A DNA stretch of 64,000 nucleotides from Allantophomopsis cytisporea (taxonomy: Eukaryota; Ascomycota; Leotiomycetes; Phacidiales; Phacidiaceae), in the NCBI GenBank assembly GCA_024752435.1, contig CP103034.1, forward strand, positions 620,001 to 684,000, read 5' to 3'. The notes under the pieces were generated by a model. The model was not told where the DNA came from. It saw only the letters and a program-made list of their open reading frames with translations, and did not search any database. How positions within the stretch are numbered: position 1 is the first letter of the stretch; every line of letters begins with the position of its first letter. The translations under genes and the position numbers were made by a program. Below are positions 23,994-34,338 of this stretch, in pieces.

Positions 23994-25409
23994 TCAATCC
24001 GACATATGCTCCTCCTCCTCATTCTCCGCTTCCGCAGAACTGCGTGTGAACCCCTCGGCCTCAGTATCCCTGCCGCCTAAGCTCCCAATCTTCTCGAAAA
24101 GTTTCTTAGCTCTCTTCTTCTCCTTCCTCAACCTCTTCAACCCAGTCTCACGATCTGCCCTCCTCTGCCTGCGGTCGATTCTCCTTGCCGCAAGGTCTCC
24201 ACCAACGCCCCCCTCATCTTCCTCATCCATATCCCCAGCCAAGACACCCGGGACGCTCAGATCTCCCACATACAGCGCCAGCATAGCGCGCAACCTCAAA
24301 AGTCGCACAGCATCTGAGTATGGCGGACTGGTCATGAGCTCATCCATACGTGTCGTAACAACTTGCACAGCCGCAAGGGTCTGCAACCTGATGTCCTCTC
24401 GATCCCGCCAAACATGTTCATCCGCCCTTGCGCGCCGTATTGTCTCTACGCGCTGCGAGAATGTGTACTCATCCTCGTCGTCTTCCATACCATGCTCATC
24501 ATCGTTCTCCCCACCCTCATACTCACCAGCGTTCTCTCTAGCTGCAATCTTTGCCAACTCCGTGCGGTGCGTGTACTGAATGCCGTAGACTTCGCAACCA
24601 AGCATAGCCGGCCAAAAATCGAGCCCGTTGACAGATGACGCGTACTGCCGTTTGTATGGATACTCGAGAATAAGCCGCTCGTAGTAGTCTTTTGCCTTCG
24701 CCAGCCCCTCCGCACTACCCCAGCGTCGCTCGTCATTATCATGCTCGACTCGCTCGTCGGACCCTATTGACGAAGATGAATATTCCTCCGTGTAAATAGG
24801 TTTCTGTTCTCCTTCGCGAATTAGAATCTCGGCCCCGATTCCCCAATACCCGCTCCGCCGCAGCTCGACGCCCTTCCCGTCAACTCGGCTGCGCAAAAGC
24901 AGTGCCCACGCACGACTCGCCCGCACAATGTCGCCGTCAGCAAGGCAGCGATGCAGTGCAGCCGTTAGAACGCCTAGATGATGGAGCCGTAGCCCAAACT
25001 CGCGCTCGTGTCTTGCAGCTCCTAATTTCTCAATGCCTTCTTTTCCCTCCGTGTCCTCGTTCTCACCTCCATCAGATCGGCTACGCCTCCTCCGCTGCGG
25101 TAGGCCTCGGTGTGGGAAATCCTTCACGGATGGCAAAACATCGTCCAGTGCAAGTCCAGCTGTCTGGTATTGTATGATTTCGGAGGGTGTCAAACTCAAA
25201 GGGTTTGTCAGCGCGGCCGAGAAGGCGGATTGTGTGCGCTCTGGAGAGAGTTCGCGGAGGCTGTCTTCATCATCTTCGCGTTTGCGTTTTTGTAAAAGGA
25301 TAGATTTCAAAGGAGCGTGTGAAACTGGTTGCCGTGATGTGCTTGCAATTGGGAGCGTGAATAGCGGCATCTTGCCTGGGTGGTATTGTGGAAAGTTGGG
25401 TTGGCACAA
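23994..25409 (-). CDS. rrn11: RNA polymerase I core-factor subunit Rrn11
   Basis: Intronless frame of 471 residues; a second in-frame Met at 25370 (MPLFTLPIAS) may be the true start, giving 458. The centre carries the Rrn11-family block: LRLHHLGVLTAALHRCL, DGDIVRASRAWALLLRS, YYERLILEYPYKRQY and LDFWPAMLGCEVYGI. Rrn11 is part of the core factor that binds the rDNA promoter and recruits Pol I. Acidic inserts (GGENDDEHGMEDDEDEY) and a basic stretch near the C-terminus (about residues 410-440, KRLRKEKKRAKKL) suit a nucleolar protein. The assignment rests on those helical-repeat motifs and the basic/acidic layout. Confidence 0.78.
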   Translation of the reverse strand: MCQPNFPQYHPGKMPLFTLPIASTSRQPVSHAPLKSILLQKRKREDDEDSLRELSPERTQSAFSAALTNPLSLTPSEIIQYQTAGLALDDVLPSVKDFPHRGLPQRRRRSRSDGGENEDTEGKEGIEKLGAARHEREFGLRLHHLGVLTAALHRCLADGDIVRASRAWALLLRSRVDGKGVELRRSGYWGIGAEILIREGEQKPIYTEEYSSSSIGSDERVEHDNDERRWGSAEGLAKAKDYYERLILEYPYKRQYASSVNGLDFWPAMLGCEVYGIQYTHRTELAKIAARENAGEYEGGENDDEHGMEDDEDEYTFSQRVETIRRARADEHVWRDREDIRLQTLAAVQVVTTRMDELMTSPPYSDAVRLLRLRAMLALYVGDLSVPGVLAGDMDEEDEGGVGGDLAARRIDRRQRRADRETGLKRLRKEKKRAKKLFEKIGSLGGRDTEAEGFTRSSAEAENEEEEHMSD

Positions 25410-27200
25410 GGTGAAATTTATGGTGGGGCGATTTTAGGTTTATAGTTAGTTACGGTTTAGCTTTATTGCTTCAGGCATGGTGGGTGTTACGTTCAATACG
25501 TGAAGCTATAGTACTATATATAGTAATACTTCGTCTAAAAAACTATATACAACCGATAAAAGTAAGTAAAATAATTAAAAATCTACTTCAAAAGTTTAGA
25601 ATATATAATAGTAAAAACATAAGACAGTCTTTGAAATAGAAGTCGAAGATAGTCTTTAAAGAAGTAATCGAATCTAACTACCTGTCTTTATCAAATCTTT
25701 TTAGATAAACTCTCTGCGCAACGACATCTTTCCCAAAGAAACTTTTCTGTGTACACATATAGCTGCAGTCGCCAGGTATTAGAGACGGCTACATGTGCGA
25801 ATTCTTGGGGGATTGGAGGACAATATTTGAACAGTGTAAAGGACATACGCACACCACTTAGATCTCTGCTGTACGTGCACATCGATATCAATACTCTGCC
25901 TATGAGACCGGAGGAGGTGAGTCCTGTTAGTAATGAGAAGACCGTGTTGAGGCTGCCCGAAACACAGTGCATGTTTATGTCCAGACATAAAATGTTAGGA
26001 AGAATGTGGTTATCGCTGATTTACTAAATAGTGTAGGGTTAACTGTGAAGTGGTGATTAAGGAAGATTCAAAAGATTAGATAGATATTTGACTTGGCAAA
26101 GGATTAGCCAATTATGGATATGTAATAAGTCTATTTCTTATGACACTGATACAGCGTGACGGATGAATGCAAATAAGACTTCGTTGATCGTGCTTGAGTT
26201 TGCTAACGTAACCATATGATGACCTACCAGTTTTGTTTGCAAATTATATCTTCAAGTCATGAGATAGACATTATAATAACTATACGATTGTCTTTGACAA
26301 ATACAACCAATGATATTGGCATATAAAACCTAAGTTGAGAACGAAAATGATCCTACTCTTTCTTACACGAATTAAACCCCTTTTAAGACCAGGAGTCTGA
26401 CAGCCTATTCAAAAAGATATATTATTTTACAAATACAAGAAAACTGGACGCCTCTACTCTATAGGATGTGCAAGTATTCTAATAGCTCTCATGGTTGTAA
26501 TATTTCAAACCGGAACTTGCCAGCCTATACCACAGTCTCTTCAAGAGCAAGGAATCAAGCATGACGGCAAAGGCGAATCTTACATTCTTTGAGATTCTTT
26601 GACGAGGATACTCCAATTTTCGCCATATTGATGAATCTGAGACATCAGAAAACGCGTTGATAACCCGGTTGACTTCGCTGGCGTATTTTCTGCCATTAAA
26701 CGGGGCTTGTAATGAGGTATATAAGACTTTCCATGTGTTGTTGAATCATCAGATTATATAACCACATATTTCTGTATCTTCTTTTGCATACGTGTCTTAG
26801 AAGAAGCGCGTAAGTTCCCTTTCAGTACCATGATTATACACTTGAATGAATGAAGGAGTCCTATTGTGAACTATAGATCTCGACTTTCATTAAAGTTGAA
26901 AGAAACTCACATCTTAGGGGTATATTCTGATATTGTCTTTTCAGATTATTGGAGCAATGGTAGTATAGGATGTAGTTGTGTTTATACTTGTCGTCATGGC
27001 GATTGCGCGTGAACTCGCCGCGGGATCGCAAGATGTGTATAAATATTTCCTGAACACTGTAATCACTTCCCCTTCTCTCTTCACCAAACAACAACAGCGA
27101 CACAGAAGTCGACACATTGCCTAGATATAAGCAGGTATCTTTCAATAAGTCCAACTTAGTTCTTTGAACGCTATATCCAACTCGAGACCGTTTCTCATGC
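25410..27200. other. AT-rich spacer, possibly with degraded repeat DNA
   Basis: No gene recognised. About 25490-25690 is extremely A+T-rich with TATA/TAGTA steps and a near-palindrome (TAGTACTATATATAGTA). This resembles repeat-induced-point-mutated transposon debris, but no coding remnant of a transposase or reverse transcriptase is readable. The remainder is ordinary intergenic sequence; a stretch near 26500-26800 is also without features. Confidence 0.45.
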
Positions 27201-28379
27201 GTGTTCGATACTTTTTCTTCTTTGAAAATGTCGTTTCATAGTCAACACGTCGAGATCTCTGGTCCATTCGAGATACAACCCACCAAAGCCCCCAGAGGGA
27301 GTCGTCGTTCAAACAAAGATTCTGGATACTGGTCTGTGTCAAGCCTCGAATGTGCAGACAAGAGAACAGAAGGTAGGTCTTTCCACATCCAAGGGTCTGT
27401 ATAAAGCGTATTGACGCCATATAACATAGACAATAACCCTAACACCACACAATCGTTCGAGTCGGTCTTTGGAGACAGCAGTGGTCTGAACATATTCGTC
27501 TCCGAATACTCACTTAGAGCGTTCAGCAACAGCACTCCCATGATCACAAAGGAAACATGGGATGCGCTGGAAGTGACTCCAGAATCAACAACCCCTAGGT
27601 ATCGACTCTTGCACAACTCGTGCGAGCTTCAGCCAAACGTAGCCACTAGGCCCACAGGAAGTCTCAAGAGCCACCATGTCAGTGCCAACGATCAGCAAGA
27701 GTATCAACCTAACCCCCGTGCGTTTGAACCCTCCCTAGCCGCGATCGTCCGTCAGAATCCCAACCCAATGAATCTTGCCCTTACCCACGCAGCCTACAAA
27801 CGTCCATACGAACCGCCATGCCCACCGCATCTCAACACTGTCGCATGGATCACGCGTATCCCGGGAGATAGCACCGTAGCCGATATCCTATCCGCGGTCC
27901 GAACCGGCAAAGTGGTTGCGTTGTACATCAATCAGCCCACGGCCGGGATCACAACCTCAGCGTGCAAAATCCAGTTCTTTACACGAGCTGGTCTGACTCG
28001 TTTCCTGGCGCAGGCCTGGGGCCCTTATGGTATCGTCATCCGTGGAGCAAGAGTGGTGGTACGTGAAAATCGCAACATGAGACCGCCGCATCGCCTGGGC
28101 TGGCAGAGTCGAGCAGTAGAGGTCCACGGCCCAGAATTCCTCATGGGGAATTGGCTGTTCGCCAAATTCGAGCGCTTTTTCGAGTTCCAACTCGAAGGAG
28201 TACGAGATCAGGGTTGGGATGCAGAGGGAAGGAAGATCCAGGTGTGGTGCTTCGGCAGCTTAAGGGCACAGGCCGAGAGTGCTGTCATGCTGATCGAGAG
28301 AGACGAGGGTATGAGGAGACTTGGATTTGAAGCAATCTTCGTGGAGGATCCGTGTGCAGACGGTCGGTTTTATGACTGA
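27201..28379 (+). CDS. RRM-like RNA-binding protein, function unknown
   Basis: Two exons: 27201 (or 27228)-27372 and 27430-28379. The 57-bp intron (27373-27429) has a GTAGGT donor and a CATAG acceptor; phase is kept. The product is 373 residues, or 364 from the second in-frame Met. The first half is low-complexity and Asn/Ser/Pro-rich. From about residue 190 there is an RRM-like fold: TVAWITRIPGDSTVADILSAV (strand 1 and helix 1), VVALYINQP, CKIQFFTRAGLTRFLAQAWG, then YGIVIRGARVVVREN. The RNP1 and RNP2 aromatic residues are not canonical, so RNA binding is inferred from pattern only. The region after it (WLFAKFERFFEFQLEGV) looks like a second alpha/beta unit. I do not recognise a named family member. 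Confidence 0.7.
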
Positions 28380-29383
28380 TCTTTAGCATGGGCTTTGGAG
28401 GTCTCTGGAGCGTTAGCTATTGTGTTCATAAATGGTTACTTGGCCTCAATGCCAAGTACCAGGGCCGGCAATAACGTTACCTAGAGTCTCATCCTCTCAC
28501 TCATATCAACTTGATTTGTCAAAACCCTCTAGCATCTGCTGAGGTTGAGCCAGTTTAGGCCATAAGCGATCATATAACTGGAGATGACGTCTGGAGAATT
28601 GATGTTACATCTTCAGGACAGCGGTCTAGTAAATCATCAACATAACTACTGAATCCGTCAAACAATGAACTTCAAGCGTACCGCAATGTGAGTGTTCCAG
28701 TTGTTAAGCCTTTGTGCGTTCAGCAGTGCTCGTAGCTTTTTAATCTTTAATATCCCCGCCAAACCATAATTGCTTGTCATGATACGTATGCACGTGCCAA
28801 GAATGATTCCCTATGAAGTACGATCACATATCAAGTGCGCAGAACATGAAGGATATGACGAGTGAAATTGATACGAGTAATGATGCTGGTGAATCATAAT
28901 GCAGTGATTCTTTGAGTATGAAGTTCTGTTCAGGAGAGTGCTTTTAGCTTATTGATCCATGATTCTTACTCAAGAGACTGTTTCTGGTTTGAAACGTGCG
29001 GTACGCATTAGGGAAGGCACTTTCTCGTTCGGTGATCCTTATACCATGTTAGTCTTTATACTCTTTCGGAGAATATTTTTGTATTGAAGCAGATATACAC
29101 CAAGAATCAGGAGTGCTCAAGCTTGTCAGACTTTGACACAATTTCGACAATATTATTCCCGTGGAGCGAGCATGCACATATATCAAAAAACGCCATACCT
29201 ACAAGTTACAAGGAGAGGTACTTTTTAATTTTCTCTTCTCACATTGTCAACATTAGTCATAGAGTTATGAAACCCTCACGTAAATAAGACGCCTGTGCAA
29301 TCCACAACACCAGCGCTGCCAAACAAAAGCCCAAAGAAAATTTTAACACGCCCATAAGATGCTGATCATAAATCTAGCGAAAT
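28380..29383. other. Convergent spacer
   Basis: Lies between the 3' ends of the RRM-like gene and the CAX-type exchanger gene. No coding features seen. Confidence 0.5.
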
Positions 29384-30829
29384 TCAGCCAAGTATTTGAG
29401 CAGCCATACGCCTTGTAACAGTCTCTCCATCATTTCCATTCTCATCAACCTTAGGATAGTAGTAAGCCGCAACAGCAATGATGATATATGTCAGTACGCA
29501 CAGGGCACCTTCAAGATAATTGGACTTCTGATCGCGCAAGAAGTTACCAACGACAAGGATACTGAGCATAAGGACGATGATATCGAAGATTTCGAATGTA
29601 AAGTCCATGGGAACGCCCATACCCCAACCGACTATGACGGCAAGAGGAGCGTTGAAGAGGGCGGTTTGCAGAGTTGCTCCAAGGATATGCGATAGGGCGA
29701 AGTTCATCTGGTTGTCCCATGCTTCGTCGACGGCAGTAAGATGCTCTGCTGCCTTTTCAACAAGCGGGACGAGGATCAGACCCATGAAGGCATCGCTGAT
29801 GCCACGGGTGTCGACGATGAAAGTAATTTCTTCGACCAGAGAAATAGCAATGATGGTGACCAGAGTAACTGAGATACTTAATGCAATCACACACTCGGTC
29901 AATGTGAGCTTCGGCTTCTTCATGTCCTTGTGCTTGTCTTCATCTTTTTCCTCATCTTCCTCCAGCAGTGAATCGTAGATTCCGTGGTGAGTGTGCATCT
30001 GGAACCACAGGTAAATGGCATAAGAGATCCAAAGCATGATGGCTGTGATACGGGAGATATGGAGAACTCGGGCATCAAGATCTGTGATTCCGTTGACGTT
30101 TGCAAGGGAGTAACGGAAAGCAGTAGGAATAGTCAATCCAAGCCCACTATCATCATATTAGCTGTGCATCATCGAATCGCATGACGGGGACACTTACGCC
30201 ATAAGGAGGAGACCGCTTCCAACTTCACTGACAACCTCACTGAACTCCTGTTCATCTCGTCTCATACCACCAGCAAAGAAGCACATTCCCAAACAGAGTA
30301 AGAGGGTCGCAAGGATAGATCCGAGGATAGCGGCCTGAATAACCACAAATTCCCCCTTTTGCAAAAGCACAATAAACATGACCATTTCGACTATAGAGCC
30401 GAGAGTAGTTTCTATGAGGATACCAGCAACCTTCGGAAGTTTTCGAGCCAGTTCCTGTCCCGCGAAACCAATCATATTGGCACAAGGAACCATGGCAATG
30501 TAGTTGAGAATGAAAATGACGAGATGAAGGTCTTTGGCACCATATCTGACAGCAATAGCTGCTGGTACGACGGGCCAGAGGATATTGACAGCACGAGACG
30601 CATCACTGGTAGATGCCCAGCAGACCTTGAAGAAATGCTCCGGGTGGAAACCTTTTCGACCACTCTCACCCGCCGGTTTTATGCCTTTTGTGATCTTGTG
30701 GCCATTGTGATTATGAGTAGGCAAACCAGGGCCATTTTCGTTACTGGCACCATTCGAACTGCTCATCTCGATATCTGTCTTTGCTGATGAGTTCTCGTCA
30801 TTTTTCGGGGTACGTTGAAAGATGCCCAT
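29384..30829 (-). CDS. CAX-family cation/proton exchanger, divergent subfamily
   Basis: 464 residues, two exons (30829-30198 and 30146-29384) separated by a 51-bp intron with a GTAAGT donor. A ~75-residue polar N-terminus precedes about eleven membrane segments arranged as two inverted repeats, with an acidic loop (LLEEDEEKDEDKHKD) between them as in vacuolar Ca2+/H+ exchangers. Repeat 1 carries TLGSIVEM followed by LLQKGEFVVIQAAILGSIL and GMCFFAGG. Repeat 2 carries LVPLVEKAAEHLTAV and LGATLQTALFNAP. These align with the CAX signatures GNAVE and GNAAEH, but the Asn of each is replaced while the Glu (GSIVE, KAAEH) is kept. The family exchanges Ca2+ or other cations for protons across vacuolar or other internal membranes; which ion this subfamily moves cannot be told from sequence. 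Confidence 0.87.
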
Positions 30830-32550
30830 TCTGAAGGTCCGCCGTTGGTGACGCTGTTGCGCCTTCTCAGTGGGTGTCTTAGAAGTTCGGCGGATCGCTC
30901 TTCGTTAATCGCTTCCGCTTGAAGTCAGAAAAGATATCTATCTGATCGGCGGATTGTGATATTGGTTTTGTTCGAAGCTCTAGAAACCGTAGGAAATGAG
31001 GGAGATTGTCCAAGGAGACAGTATTTAAAGACATCGCGCAAGGCACCTGAATCACGGCTTAAGAAAGGGAGCTGAATGCCAAGTCGCTTGGTAAAGGCTT
31101 GGCTGTGTACAAAATGTACCGATGACAGTCTGACATAAACTTTACGCAGAAATCCAGCCTTGCGACAGCCTCTTGGCAGTGGAGTCAGACAACGACGACG
31201 TTCTCTTAGCTAAAAAAAAAAGGCTTGAGCTTCAGTCAGTTGTTAACAAATACGGTTAGCAAAGCCACCCAGAAGCTGTGTTTCTGGTGGGGGAGCACGA
31301 CCAGGAGTTTGCGATCTCCAGCCTGTTAAGGTAATGAGCGGTCAGTCAATATGTGGAGCATGATGAACCATTGAGGCTCATTCGCAAAGGTACCGACTTC
31401 TCCGCAGTCAGTGGTGGCATTGGGGCGATATTTGCGCTCTGAGAATGTCTCAAATGGAAAGACAAACACAAACTCGATCGAAATGAAACCCATGGTGTAT
31501 GAGGATAATGAATTGTGCAGAGCTAATCGAGCTCCATCATTTATTTCGTAAATATGAATGGACGACGAACCGGCATTTGCAATCAACGGCCCTCCATGCA
31601 CTACTTTATTGTAATACGGGTTTGAGATTTGACAGCGCTTGCGTGTGGGGTTCGAAGCCACTTGCAGAAGCTATTTCGCTGGGCGCACCCGACCTAAATA
31701 GCTTCTGCTCTCTCCTGACTCCTGAGCAACCACAACGAAGAGAAAGCACAAAATATGGAGATCGTTGTGCCTGTGAGGAGGGGCTATGAGGTATTGAGGA
31801 TGAGGATCAGGATTGATAGACAGCCAATATGTCACCAGTAAATTGATAATTGTGGAAGCTGATACGAGAAGTTCAGTCTCTCTCAGTCACGGCGTGAGTG
31901 CCCTGGGCAGCACTAGGCCCCAGGTTTCAAAAAGGGGACCTTCCGAGTACCGCAGCTGTTTGCATGATTTGTCTTGGTTCGCTGCAGCTGGAATCTAGAT
32001 CTATCACGTGCTATATATATGGAGACTCTACGTAATTCAATGACAAGAACGTGATGCATAAAATTATAATAATATTCATCAAATATTGTTCATACATGTT
32101 TGTGTTGCTGTCGTGATTAAAGACGGAAACTGGAGAATGAAAAGAGGTAATGATAACTATCCTAAAGGCAACACATTTGAACAAGCATGATAAATATGGA
32201 AGACCAATTGTGATGGGCTGATGATTATCGTGGTTTGATTGTTATCCTGATCTATTAAAATCTCATGGAGCTGTAAGTATCATAATCAAAGTACACGAGT
32301 GCTAGTTAAGAAGAGTATTGCTCTGATAACCCTTACACAACCAAATTTTGTAGAACTTAGAAACCCTAAGTCCAGAGAGACAGTATAGTAATAAAGATTG
32401 TGGGTAGCTGCAAGACACGCAAAGAAGTTAATGGTTCTTGATTCAACTCCAATTTGATGCTCAACTCGTACTCAAAAAAACCTCGGACGACATCACGAGA
32501 CAAGCTTCATGTTTCCAAAAGGCCATGAGGTCCAATGAAGCCGCCTCCAA
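30830..32550. other. 1.7-kb spacer
   Basis: Holds the exchanger promoter and the 3' flank of the dehalogenase gene. A 111-codon minus-strand open frame (31661-31326) has no family features. From about 32000 to 32500 the sequence is A+T-rich. Nothing else supported. Confidence 0.5.
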
Positions 32551-33641
32551 TTACTCTCCCAACTCTTTCCTCACAGCATCGGCCATCTAAAACAATTGTC
32601 AATAGATGTATCGTGAGCTAGGGATATACGAAAGATCTAGATGTAATCAATGAAATTAAACGCAAAGAAAAGCAATCACATACCTCGCCCATACTATCAA
32701 ACTGCCACTTATACGCGACCTTCCCCTCCTCATTCAGCTTATCCCTCTCTCCATCCCTCCCCTCGGCCCTCCCCCGCGAAATCCACACACTCTCAATCCC
32801 CAACTCCTTCGCCGGAACATGGTCATGTATCAAGCTATTAGCAACATGTAACAAGCCGTCCTTGCCGAAGCCGAATCTGTCCCGCACTTCTTTAAGCAAG
32901 TACTCAAAGTTCCGCAAATCCGGCTTGTAGCTCCCGATATCCTGGGCGGTGAGCACGGCATCGAAGTCCACGCCCTTCAGCGGTCCCGCGCACGTGCCGG
33001 CGATAGAGGCGTTGTCGATGTTGGAGAGCGGTACGAGCTTGTAGTGCTTGCTGAGGTATTGCAGCGCCGGGACGGTGTCCGGGAAGGCGGGCCAGGTGGG
33101 CACGCATTCTCCAAATGTAGAGACTTCAGACGGGGTGGGGGTGATTAAGAGGGACTCTGCGAAGGCGACGTAGGCCTGCTGGAGGAGAATGTTGTGTGGA
33201 AGGGCGGGCGAGGAGGCTTCAATGGCGTTTTCGTAGGAACAGAATACAGATACGGCGGTGGCTGGATCGTGGTAGAGAGAGGTGGGTGGAAGGCGGGAGA
33301 TTAGAGGTCGGAGTGCATCGAAGAAGCCGCCTGGGTGAGGTTAGTTCTGTGGAATGGAGAGAAGGAAATAGACGTGGACTGGATGGGCGTTAAGACTTAG
33401 AATATTGATGTAAGAATTGAGTGCATGTATTATTTGAAGAAGATAATATACGAATATTCGAGGCAAAAGAGAGGCTGGAGTAAGGAAATTGAAATGAACT
33501 TGGAGGAAATCTAGAAATGAGATGTCCCATCATCAAAACACCGAAAAGAAACGGAAACTTACCGGTCTGATCAACAAGGGTGCTATAGACATCAAACGAC
33601 AAGACCTTGAAGTCGGTGAGTTTCTTCTCTTGTGAAGCCAT
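32551..33641 (-). CDS. HAD-superfamily hydrolase, type II haloacid dehalogenase-like
   Basis: 253 residues from three exons: 33641-33563, 33330-32684 and 32586-32551. The first intron is 232 bp, long for this window; the last exon is 36 nt (MADAVRKELGE and stop). HAD motifs: motif I at VLSFDVYSTLVD (Asp nucleophile), motif II Ser/Thr at LVPLSNIDN, a Lys at SYKPDLRNF (motif III) and HVANSLIHDHVPAKELG before SVWISR (motif IV region). This layout is that of type II 2-haloacid dehalogenases, which hydrolyse 2-haloacids through an aspartyl ester. In fungi the natural substrates of these proteins are mostly unknown and may be other small organic acids or phosphates. Cytosolic; no targeting signal seen. 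Confidence 0.87.
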
Positions 33642-34338
33642 TGTGATGGGATGTTCAAATATATCAGTCCAAGAAGTTACACCATTCAAAGCTTTAGTAC
33701 TAAGGTTCGTAACAAGTTCCACAGCGCGAAGAAACAGAGACTGTATGGATGTTATATGAAACGCAGCTCCTCCATGAATGATGGATCGAATGACGCAACG
33801 ACTCGGTTGATAAGTGCTCACACGGTACAAGTCCTGCTGCCTGTCAAGAATTATCGAATAACAGCTTTCCGTGAGTCATGAATAGATCAATCTCAACAAC
33901 TCCGCCGTATCTGATACGACAAAGTGCAGCATCGGGAGTGGGTGTCCATGTACATATGTATGCGGTAAGACGACAGAGAGTATGCAGGAAGCAGATGCGT
34001 TTGACGTTGGTCGCATGCATCTCATGCGGGGGCAGAGCCAGTCTAAGGCTTACGGAAAATTTACGTCGGTATCTTCCCCGCAAACATGTCTGTGCTGACA
34101 ACGACATCAGTCCATGTAATCTCGGAGCATGCGGACAGGCAAGGTAAGAGATCGTTTTACTATGTACAGTACATGTATCTGGTATATGTAGCGATTTATA
34201 ATCATCTCCAAGGAAACATCATATGCAATGTGGTTCAGCGTACGTCTGTACGTACAAGCATTAATCGCAACAATGCAAACAATGCAACAATGCGCCTTTC
34301 CACCCCCCCCAAAACGCTAAGCGATGCAAGAAATCGCA
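33642..34338. other. Spacer between dehalogenase and nitrate reductase genes
   Basis: Promoter of the dehalogenase gene and 3' flank of niaD. Contains a C8 run near 34305 and CAATG-type short repeats (34270-34290). No coding features. Confidence 0.5.

Noticed and set aside
24046..24579. 177-codon plus-strand frame opposite rrn11
   Set aside because: Ser/Leu-rich mirror of the Glu/Arg-rich sense protein.
31326..31661. 111-codon minus-strand open frame in the exchanger/dehalogenase spacer
   Set aside because: No conserved motif, no splice partners and no supporting context; could not be called a gene.
31640..31690. GGGGTTCGAAGCCAC, resembling a tRNA T-arm
   Set aside because: No acceptor, D or anticodon arm can be formed around it.
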